Shown one piece after another: positions 54,893 through 64,000 of a stretch of DNA of 64,000 nucleotides. The stretch lies in the NCBI GenBank assembly GCA_021292105.1, contig CM037860.1:17378698-17442697 (forward strand). Reading direction: 5' to 3'. This DNA is from Anadara kagoshimensis (taxonomy: Eukaryota; Mollusca; Bivalvia; Arcoida; Arcidae). The translations under genes and the position numbers were made by a program. The notes beneath the pieces were generated by a model. That model did not search any database. It saw only the letters and a list, made by a program, of their open reading frames with translations, and had not been told where the DNA came from. Numbering within the stretch: the stretch's first letter is position 1; each line of letters starts with the position of its first letter.

Positions 54893-57825
54893 AAAAATAC
54901 TAAGCCATTTTGGCATTTTTGGTATCTGTGACCTTGACCCTTGAATGCATGGCCTTTATTGTTATATCAAAATGATTCTGATGCCAATACCTAACAGTCT
55001 AATATACATGCCTATATGTAATGTTTATAGTTTTTGAGAAAATTAACAATTTCAATATTATTTTGCATCTGTGACCTTGACCTTTGAACCCATGATCTTA
55101 ATCTATATATCAAAATGTTCATTACATCAATATAACAATATTCTAATATACATGTCTTTACAAAAAGTTTATAGTTTACAAGATAATCAGCCATTTTGGT
55201 ATTGTTTTGCATCTGTGACCTTGACCTATGAACCCATGACCTTTTTCTAAACATCAAACTGATCCTTGTATCAATACTTACAACATTGCAATATACATAC
55301 CTATACAAAATGTTAATAGTTTTCAAGATAATTAACCATTTCAGTATTTTTTTTGCATCTGTAACCTTGACCTTTGAACCCATGAACTTAATCTATATAT
55401 CAAAATGATCGTTACATCAATACTAACAATATTCTTCTATACATGTCTATACAAAAAGTTTATAGTTTACAAGATAATTACCCATTTCGGTATTGTTTTG
55501 CATCTTTGACTTTGACCTTTGAACTCATGACCTTTTCAATAAATCAAAATGATCCTTGTGTCAATACCTACAACATTCTAATATACATGCCTATACAAAA
55601 AGTTAATAATTTTCAAGATAATTAACTATTTCAGTATTATTTCGGATCTGTGACCTTAACCTTTGAACCCATGACCTTAATCTGTGTATCAAAATGATCG
55701 TTACACCAATACTAACAATATTCTAATATACATACCTATACAAAATGTTAATTTTTTTCAAGATAATTAACCATTTCAGTATTTTTTTGCATTTGTGACC
55801 TTGACCTTTCAACCTATGACCTAAATCTATATATCAAAATAATTGTTACATCAATACCTACATCATTCTAATATACATGCCTATACAAAAAGTTTATAGT
55901 TTTCAAGATAATTAACCATTTTGGTATTGTTTTGCATCTGTGACCTTGACCTTTGAACCTATGACCTTAATCTATATATCAAAATGATCGTTACATCAAT
56001 ACTAACAATATTCTTATATACTTGTCTATACAAAAAGTTTATAGTTTTCAAGATAATTAACCATTTTGGTATTGTTTTGCATCTGTGACCTTGACCTTTG
56101 AACCTATGACCTTAATCTATATATCAAAATGATCGTTACATCAATACTAACAATATTCTTATATACATGTCTATACAAAATGTTTATAGTTTACAAGATA
56201 ACTACCCATTTCGGTATTGTTTTGCATCTGTGACTTTGACCTTTGAACTCATGACCTTTTCAATACACCAAAATGATCCTTGAATCAATACCTACAACAT
56301 TGTAATATACATACCTATACAAATTGTTAATAGTTTTCAAGATAATTAACCATTTAAGTATTTTTTTGAATCTGTGACCTTGACCTTTGAACCCATGACC
56401 TTAATCTATACATCAAAATGATCGTTACATCAATACCAACAATATTCTAATATATTTACAATTGCAATTGCTTCGTTCTATGTAAACATTGTTACAATTT
56501 CGTCGTTTATTTCCCCATAAAGTCTGTACAGAACGTGCAGAAATGCGACGTGAAGAACAATTAGCACAGGCCCCGAAACAGCACATGTATAGTGATTGAA
56601 AGAAAGTAACACCCTTTCGTTAATTGTATATACTTAAAAAAGTCGAATACGACCCCTGAATTTCACATATATTGCACATAGATATATAAGTTTCATTTTC
56701 TGATAAAAAAAATTGACGGTCATCAAGCTACTTTTTTCATAAAATTGCATCAAAATCCTGAAACCAGAAAAAAAGCCTTAATTTTTAGATAAGAAGTTAC
56801 CATTTGTGTCCTAGTGTACTACTATGAACTCAATATTTTCGTTTGGTATTAACAAATAAACAAAAACACTGATATTTAGCTTTTTTGGTGTGCAAAACAA
56901 ACCCAATTTTAAATATCATTTGGTCTTTACCCATAGCAGCCGTTACCAAACACAGATAAATTAAAGTGGAAAGGGAATTCGTATATATTGATGAAGCGTT
57001 CTTCATTCTAGGCCAACCAAATGAAACACAAATACAAGAGCATAGTCAATTTCACACAGAGAAAATTTAAAATATAGTATATTTGTTGAAGAATCGTCAG
57101 TTTGCGTCTTACTGTCTGTATTTAAATTCACCAAAAAAAGTCACATGAAGCAGATTTACAACACAGTACTTCAAATTTTAAACGGTGTACTCAAATTATT
57201 AAGAATTGTACCCTCAACAGCGTAGATCTTTCTAATTTCCATTAAAATATACATTTAGTTTAGTTCTTTAAATCGTACTCAAAATTCAAATTGTGAATTA
57301 TAATCTTTTGTAAATGCAGAAAATAATTCAAAATAGTACGCATAAAAGCGAGGCACCGAAGACCACATATTCATGACGTCACAGATGAAAAAGATGTCAA
57401 ATCAGACTTTTCGACCGTACGCAGAAAATGCCGACGTCACCATGGTATGGAACTACCTTAATTTTAAAACTATTTTGTTTGTTTGAACAAATGTAGGCCC
57501 CGAAACAGCACATGTATAGTGATTGAAAAACATTGAAATAGGTCGATGAAACATCAACAATGTGTATTGCAACGTGAAAGCACTGTGTTTGATGAATTAC
57601 AGTATCTGATGTTTTGTTAAAATTGTAAATATAAGAATTGACATAGTGTTTTGTGTCGTTTATGAGGTGATAAACGACGGTGAAAATACATGCTATACAA
57701 AAAGTTTATAGTTTTCCAGATAATAAATAAAATCAGAAAGGTAAAAAATTAGGTCATGACTTTAACAATTGACTTTGATTCCATTTTGAAGGTAATTACA
57801 CGAATATGTAAATTAAGGTTTTTTT
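54893..57825 (-). mobile_element. Helentron/pearl-like element, copy 5, truncated and interrupted
   Basis: Directly follows copy 4. The core has about eleven units (54910-56450) and is interrupted by a ~1.2-kb insertion (56453-57687). It resumes at 57688 with ATGCTATACAAAAAGTTTAT and the start of the head (to ~57825), where it breaks off without the terminal hairpin. Confidence 0.7.
56453..57687. mobile_element. ~1.2-kb insertion within the core array
   Basis: The array is uninterrupted up to TTCTAATATA and resumes with CATGCTATACAAAAAG, so what lies between was inserted (a few bases may have been lost). Near its ends are TTTCGTCGTTTATTTCC and GATAAACGACGGTGAAA, which form an inverted pair. 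A 34-bp direct repeat starting AGGCCCCGAAACAGCACATG occurs at 56568 and at 57495. No coding sequence is recognised. Two CRE-like CATGACGTCAC and CCGACGTCACC motifs lie near 57375 and 57430. Confidence 0.6.
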
Positions 57826-57865
57826 TTAACTTTATGAGATTTCAAAGATTTTCAGTTTCAATGGA

Positions 57866-58050
57866 GAATGTCGCTGTACCATGTGATCCATACCCATTAA
57901 CGCTAGGAAAAGGTTTTCGTTAAAAAATCCCAGAATAACACACTTTTTACTGGAAAACTGTTCCCGAAAACATGAACTAAACAAATTCTATCTCCAATGG
58001 AAATAAGTGTTCCACAGAATCATGATGGGATATCAGGTGTTAACCCATTA
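57866..58050. repeat. Family C repeat, diverged
   Basis: GCTGTACCATGTGATCCATA at the left, CTCCAATGGAAATAAGTGTT inside and TCAGGTGTTAACCCA at the right match the family C elements. Confidence 0.6.
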
Positions 58051-58684
58051 CAACAAGCAGAATATGAGTCATGAATAATAAAACAAATTTTTAACTGACA
58101 AAATTATTTATTAACAAATTGTAAAATGACATAAATTACCTTAAATATAAATAGATCAATTGTTTTATGTTTCATAAATCAATTTCAATATAAAACTATC
58201 AAAATATACAAAACTGTATACATTATCTGAGTGGTTAAACAATAAACAAAAATCCAAAAAGGTCTGTAACGCGAAACTGATAATTTATTTATATGTTTTG
58301 TTAAATGGCATTATACATCATAGAAGCTCATCAAAATGAAACAATCTGGGCTTCTTCCTAACAATGTTTTACTATTTTTCATGATTTTTTTTCTCCGAAA
58401 AAATGTTGAATTGTTACTAATTTAAGCATTTGACTTTACTAGTAAATTTGTTAGTAAATGTGACTTCAGAATCTGTAATAATATCCTTCTGAGTCTACAT
58501 AATAATAATAGTAGTAATAAAAAAAAAATAAATATCAAATATAAAATATAGATACAAAAAACTCAATTACAATGTAATTACAAGTACATATTTCTCGGAT
58601 AAGAACTCATATATTTCGGATATTTGAACTAACAGTACAAATGTATATTATAATATTTTCAATGATTATAATTAAATATATGTT

Positions 58685-58770
58685 AAAATAAAAAACAAAC
58701 ATACCAATCCATGTCCAAATCACAATCCCAAACAAAGTAAAATCTTTGAAAACTGGCACATTGAGTTAAA
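58685..58770 (-). mobile_element. Family R tail fragment, reverse
   Basis: The minus strand has AAGATTTTACTTTGTTTGGG, GGATTGTGATTTGGACATGG and ATTGGTATGTTTGTTTTTT, the extreme 3' end of the family. Confidence 0.6.
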
Positions 58771-58890
58771 ACACAAAATAAGGTGATTACTAGTAAATTT
58801 TAGGAATAGCAAAGTGATACTTGAGAAAAAATTAATCTTGCACAAATACGTTTACATAAATTAACTAAAGAGCATTCAAATTAGATCCAA

Positions 58891-59245
58891 GGCAGAGGCA
58901 GAATAGACAAGCACCTACTATACAATTGGAACAAACAAGGGCAAGAGGCAGAATAGACAAGCACCTACTATACAATTGGAACAAACAAGGGCAAGAGGCA
59001 GAATAGACAAGCACCTACTATACAATTGGAACAAACAAGGGCAAGAGGCAGAATAGACAAGCACCTACTATACAATTGGAACAAACAAGGGCAAGAGGTA
59101 GAATAGACAAGCACCTACTATACAATTGGAACAAACAAGGGAAAGAGGCAGAATATGCAAGCACCTACTATACAATTGGAACAAACAAGGGCAAGAGGCA
59201 GAATAGACAAGCACCTACTATACAATTGGAACAAACAAGGGCCTT
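58891..59245. repeat. 50-bp minisatellite, seven copies
   Basis: The unit GCAGAATAGACAAGCACCTA + CTATACAATTGGAACAAACA + AGGGCAAGAG has period exactly 50. Four or five units are identical; a few substitutions occur in the last three. Confidence 0.97.
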
Positions 59246-59289
59246 CTATAAATGTAGAAAGATAAGCATTTTCATAATTAGCAAGAAGT

Positions 59290-59985
59290 AGAAGTATTAA
59301 AGTTTCTGTGCAGGTGACAGAGCTAGGCACCCCTTGTCTAATTATCAAAAGTAGAAGTGGAAGAACCAAACAGCGTCTTTAAATGTGAGAGAGATAAGCT
59401 TTGTTCTTATTAATCAGAAGAAGAAATAGAAGTGGAAGAGATAAGCACTTACTGTTCTTATCTGCTGAAGTACAAGTGAAATGACAAACACTTTCTGTAA
59501 ATGTCAAAGGGACAAACACTTTCAGTTATGGTGGAAGTTACAAAACACTTTATATAAGGATGGAAGCATTTTCTGTTGGAATGAAAGTGATGTGCATTTT
59601 TTGTATTCTTGTAGAGGTGAAAGAACTGCGTTTCTGTAGAAGTGGAAGAGTGACGTTTTCTGTAACGGATGGTAAACCTATGCACTTTCTGCAGATGGGG
59701 AAGACACAAACACTTTATGGGGTGGAGTGGGTTGGAAGATATAACACTTTTTTGTAGATGTGGAAAAGATAAGCACTGTCTGTAGATGTGGAAAAGATAA
59801 GCAACATCTATAGAGTTGGAAGAGATAACAATTTGTAGAGTTGGATCAGATTAGCACTTTCTGTAAAGTGGGAGAGATAGAAAGTGACAACACTTTCATG
59901 AGGGTGGAGGGTTTAAGCATTTAAAGGGTGGAAGCGATACACACTGTAAGGGTGGAAAAATTAAGCACTTTCTAATAAATATTTT
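59290..59985. repeat. Degenerate minisatellite of GATAAGCACTTTCTGTAGA type
   Basis: About 15-20 irregular units (~30-45 bp) built from GTGGAAGAGATAAGCAC and TTTCTGTA. It shares AAGCAC with the adjacent 50-bp repeat. Confidence 0.8.
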
Positions 59986-60945
59986 CCATCAATAGAATAG
60001 ACTAGCACTGTAATAAAAACATAACATGAAAGCAAACCAGCTAACAACTTAAGTATTATTGAGTACCTTGAAAGGAGATTTAAAGATCTACTGAGAAAAT
60101 TTAACAAATTATTGTTAGTAATTCATATATTTATGAATAAGTTCAATGAATAATAACCCTAAAGGTGTTATCAATGATGCCCTGTAATGTTCAAATAAAG
60201 TGACAAGTTACATAAAATAAATATTCTTGGATTACATTTAACAAGTTAATGTAGATTCAAACAACAGCACAGGATAAAAACAAAAACAATTTTTATATAA
60301 TAATAACTTTAAATATTATATACAAGGACATGATTAAGTCAGTTCAGGTGGTCCTGATAAAACAGAATTTATCTGCTTAAGAATCCTAGTACAGTGGAAT
60401 CTGTGAAAACAATGTAAACCAAAAAACAAGCCAAAACTGGACTGTTTACCAGAACATACAACTAAAGTTAATTAATAAGAGGGTGTTCGGTTGAAAAGTT
60501 CCACTATACATGTGTTTGTTGGTGCTTCTCTGCCATTGGTAGCACTATATTTGACAAATAATTTAGGTGGTCACAGAGAATCTTACCTAAAGAGAAAAAG
60601 ACTACCAAAAACATCACAAATTAACAACACTGATCACATAAAATATGTCAACGAGAAACATACCAAAAGACTACCAAAACATCACAATTACACAATCAAA
60701 AGTTTGATTACATAAAATTAATCTCTGAAAAATATGTACTTTTTAAATACTAGTATGGAACTGTTTTATAATTCAAACATTGTATTTAGCTTTACTTAGC
60801 TTTATTTAGATTTTACAAACATTAGTTGTGAATTAGACTTCTTTTCAAAAGTCACTAACAAAATAAAGTAAGATACAAAAAGTTTAAAACATAAAAAATA
60901 ACAATGCAAAGAAATGTCAAGTTAGATACTAAAACTAAATACCCA

Positions 60946-61200
60946 AGCCCCAGTTTCACAATCATTCCTTAGCTAAGATTTTCCTTAACTTAAATTAAGC
61001 CAATTTTTGTAATCGCATTTTGACTGATGAATATTTTTGTAAAAGCGAAATTAAAATGTTTTAATCTAGCAGTGACCTTAAAAATGACACTTTAATTTCC
61101 TAAATATCTTGAAAATTAACAAAATTATTAAGTGTTGAAATTTGGCAAGATTTAAGTTAAGCAAAATCTTAGCTAAGGAATGATTGTGAAACTGGGGCCT
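60946..61200. mobile_element. MITE family B copy 2, long inverted repeats
   Basis: AGCCCCAGTTTCACAATCATTC and its reverse complement at 61179-61200 begin a near-perfect inverted repeat of about 55 bp, running through CTTAGCTAAGATTTTCC / AAAATCTTAGCTAAG. Young-looking relative to copy 1. Confidence 0.88.
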
Positions 61201-62319
61201 GTAAACATAAATATAGCAATAAAACTCACACCAAACTATTTTACCTACACATGTGTAAGTTCAAATAAGAACCATATTATATATATTTAACAAACTTAAT
61301 ATAATAAAATCTACAATAAAACTTTATAATTCTCATTACTTCTATTTAAAATACAATGTAACTTACAACAACAAAATCTGCAACACATTCAACAAATTAT
61401 TTTTTAAAAAGTCCATCATTGGTTTATACAAATTTATATTGTAGATCACTATATTTTCATGACATAAATTTCAATATAATCCAGGATTTATTTAATACTG
61501 GTATGTGAATTTGCAATTTTCAACTGGCCAAATGCTTAAATTTATATTATTTTGTTAATCCTGACTTTTTATTCATGTATTTCTGAAAATGTTCAAATAA
61601 AGACTGATAATCTACCCAAAGCTTAACATCCAATGCCATTTCACAGTAAAAATGTATACAGCCAAATTTTGTTCACATGAATTCAATGAATTTCTTAAAG
61701 TGTAGACCTTTTCTTTTATTCCAAGTTAAAAACTTCATCTGTAGGAAAAATATATTTTACAAACTGTTTTAAAATTGCGGCTTTGCGAGTTAACAAGATT
61801 TGACCTAGTGACCTATATTTTGATCCAACATGACCCATATACAAACTTGAAACTGGGCAGGTTTATCAATTTCTTCAGATTTTAATCTAAAAATTAAAAC
61901 TGGATATAATATACAATTTTTAAAAGCGATAAAAAATGTAACTACAACATATTTAATCAACATAAACAAAACAGAATTTAAACTAATAATCATTAACAAG
62001 TCAGTATTTAAATGACATTTGTGTTAAAATGTTAAGAAGAATTTTAAAAAACTAGCATTCGATGTAAATTAATTAAATAATTCCATATAAAAATGAAGAA
62101 GAAGAGAAATGATGTTGTTAAAGGCCCTGATAGTTACAAACTATTTTGCATATATTCATAACCGGTATATTTATAAAATAATTAAAAATATGTATATACA
62201 TTAAAAAATTCTGAACCTATTCATAATATATATATGCTATATTCTATCTTTATACTATATATAGACATGAAAAAGTGGAGTTGAATACATGTAATGACGT
62301 TTATTTTATGCCCCTGTAA

Positions 62320-62480
62320 AATTATTTCCCTTATATCAAGGCTTTTAGTTCTGTGATGGTGGAGGAAACCAAAGTGTAGAGAAAACCAAGGACCTTCAGC
62401 AAACAAAGTTAAATTCTTTCTCACACTAGCTAGACAGTGAGAGACCCTAGGATCTGTAAGTCAGTGTTATAAAACAACTT
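62320..62480 (+). repeat. Dispersed family G repeat, copy 3
   Basis: GTGGAGGAAACCAAAGTGTA, GAGAAAACCAAGGACCTTC and AGACAGTGAGAGACCCTAGG. Confidence 0.55.
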
Positions 62481-63249
62481 GGCCAGCAAGGTCCCTGGGC
62501 ATGCAAGAAATAATTACAATAAAAACAAACTGGTGTAGTTTATAAAACTTGGCAGTTCTACAGTAAAGTGTAAAATTTACCTTTGATAATGGTTAATATC
62601 GTATATATAAATAAAATAACATCTACAATCTTCATTCTTGAAAAAATGGTGATGACCACAAACAAAACTAGGCCAGTTACAAGAACAGTAATGCATGTTA
62701 CCATATGTAGTCCATCAAAAGACTTCATCATTTTTCAATCACAAACAAACTTCACCTAAACTTAAACGCTGATCTGTTATAAGTAAGAGGCTATCAACGC
62801 CTTGCCAAAATAGCACTGCAAGCACATCATGTCAACCTTTAACGTTTTAGAACTACAAAACAAATCTTAATCAGAAACTTTAATACTGAATGCTAAAGCT
62901 AATGCTCATCCATGAACTGCTAATATTACAATACAATATACATATACCTATCTGTATTTCCATGTATTTATACATATTAAGTACTATGTTTATATAATAT
63001 TAAATCCTGTATTAATATATAATAGGTTCTGTATTTATACATACTAAGTACATTTGCTTATGCATAGATTTATACCCTTTGATGATTGGGTCTATAAAGT
63101 ATGACATAGTATGAAGTACCTGTTATTAGTGGGTTTTTTTGTTTTAATTGTAATATTTTCCAGTAAAGGTGTTTTATTATGACCTTCAATAAATATGACA
63201 AGCTTATCACCACAGAATTTTTGAAGTCCCAAAATCCATTTCTCATATC

Positions 63250-63295
63250 TTTATATATGTATACATAATATATATATATATATATTATATATATA
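63250..63295. repeat. (AT)n microsatellite, palindromic
   Basis: ATATAT runs with a self-complementary centre. Confidence 0.9.
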
Positions 63296-63459
63296 ATCCA
63301 AATAAACTAGAATTAAAAAACTTGTATCACTTCATTTTACTCAACTAGTTTCATTGACATTCATCAGGAGTATCCTGACCTTGTGCAAGACTTTTTTATT
63401 ATTTGAACTATTATATATACAATGTATATATATTATGTATGAGCCTCCTTTTATATTAA

Positions 63460-63532
63460 CCACCAAACCTTTTTATAACGCCAAAATTGAACTGAACATT
63501 AACGGTGGCAATGATAAAAGGTTTTAATGTAT
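63460..63532. mobile_element. MITE family A, short degenerate copy
   Basis: CCAAACCTTTTTATAACGCC and AAAAGGTTTTAATGTA retain the family's facing ends over about 73 bp. Confidence 0.5.
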
Positions 63533-64000
63533 ACCTGCATTTAATAAATGTAATTTTGTTTTTTACGTCACAACACAATTATTATGTATGGCAAGTTTTA
63601 GCATTTCCAATCCTACTTTATGAAGAAGTAAAACACAGGTGAATCAATATTAATGTTTAATTACTTGAAGATTTTTTATCTATTTTTTACTATATTTCAA
63701 AAGATCATTTTCAGACGTAGATGACAATTTAAAGTTAATCCTGATGAAAAATAATAGTTACACATAAGTTATGCAACCCTTTGTTCTACAGGGAATTTAA
63801 AGACATAAGCCAAGTAAATCATAACAAAGTCATTTCTGGAATTAATTTTAGGCATATTTTTGAGAGTATAAAAATGTTAATTTTTCCATGATTTTTAAAT
63901 AAATATTACCGGTATTAGCATCAAATTTTAACATAATATACCAGGTACATCAGTGTTTGTGTTCAAGGTTTATTATTTTTTAAGTTATTATCTGGAAACC

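Larger units (their letters stand above)
58051..64000. other. Right-hand region without host genes; repeats
   Basis: AT-rich. It contains a family R tail (58685-58770), two minisatellites (58891-59245, 59290-59985), a family B MITE (60946-61200), a family G repeat (62320-62480) and a degenerate family A MITE (63460-63532), plus an AT microsatellite at 63250-63295. It could include untranslated or intronic sequence of a gene outside the window, but nothing shows this. Confidence 0.6.

Noticed and set aside
58891-59245. CRISPR-like regular array
   Set aside because: Units are contiguous 50-bp repeats without unique spacers in an animal genome; it is a minisatellite.
59076-59291. Open frame through the 50-bp repeat
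   Set aside because: The repeat unit has no stops in certain frames; there is no start context or splice sites.
60491-60715. 74-codon open frame with Lys/His-rich peptide
   Set aside because: Contains an internal near-repeat (ACCAAAAACATCACAA), no homologue, and AT-rich composition like its flanks.

Overview
The window is AT-rich, intron-rich, repeat-laden animal DNA. It looks like a bivalve (or at least molluscan) nuclear genome. The grounds are metazoan GT-AG introns, tRNA-derived SINEs, many short inverted-repeat transposons, and several copies of an element with a tandem ~145-bp core resembling the 'pearl'/Helentron-like elements described in bivalves. There is also a single-exon TRIM-type E3 ligase of the kind expanded in bivalves. 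No species is claimed.

Two host genes can be supported. Gene 1 (+ strand, 1201-32869) is the 3' part of a CAMK/AMPK-related serine/threonine kinase gene. Twelve coding exons splice in phase without exception and give 1073 C-terminal residues: the end of the kinase domain, a UBA/KA-like segment, then a tail of about 930 residues that is Ser/Asp-rich, probably disordered and studded with basic clusters. The closest family I can suggest from memory is HUNK, with modest confidence. The gene contains a 12-nt microexon (9853-9864) and an exon whose 3' part, donor and flanking intron were amplified into six tandem copies (19298-20210). Gene 2 (- strand, 46052-43879) is a TRIM protein (RING, two B-boxes, coiled coil, linker, beta-propeller). 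Its open frame is split by a 4-nt ATGA overlap. Its linker carries three TQT motifs of the type bound by dynein light chain LC8, and the usual zinc-binding His of its RING is Asp. Two decayed tandem copies of its 3' end lie downstream.

The rest is introns and intergenic DNA filled by mobile elements: (i) large Helentron/pearl-like elements at 1447-3184 and 37559-39247 (+), and at 51390-52632, 52710-54892 and 54893-57825 (-), the last with a ~1.2-kb insertion; (ii) a dispersed family of retroelement 3' ends, eight copies between 34 and 59 kb; (iii) at least four inverted-repeat MITE-like families; (iv) two SINE families; (v) a decayed mariner near 49.65-50.35 kb; (vi) several minisatellites (4.8, 28.2, 36.3, 39.8, 47.5, 58.9, 59.3 kb). 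From about 46.1 kb to the right end no host coding sequence could be supported.

The points most worth a second look are the three-motif LC8-binding linker and split frame of the TRIM gene, the microexon and the exon-derived tandem array of the kinase gene, and the roughly thirty nuclear-receptor-like half-site clusters carried by the Helentron-like arrays.
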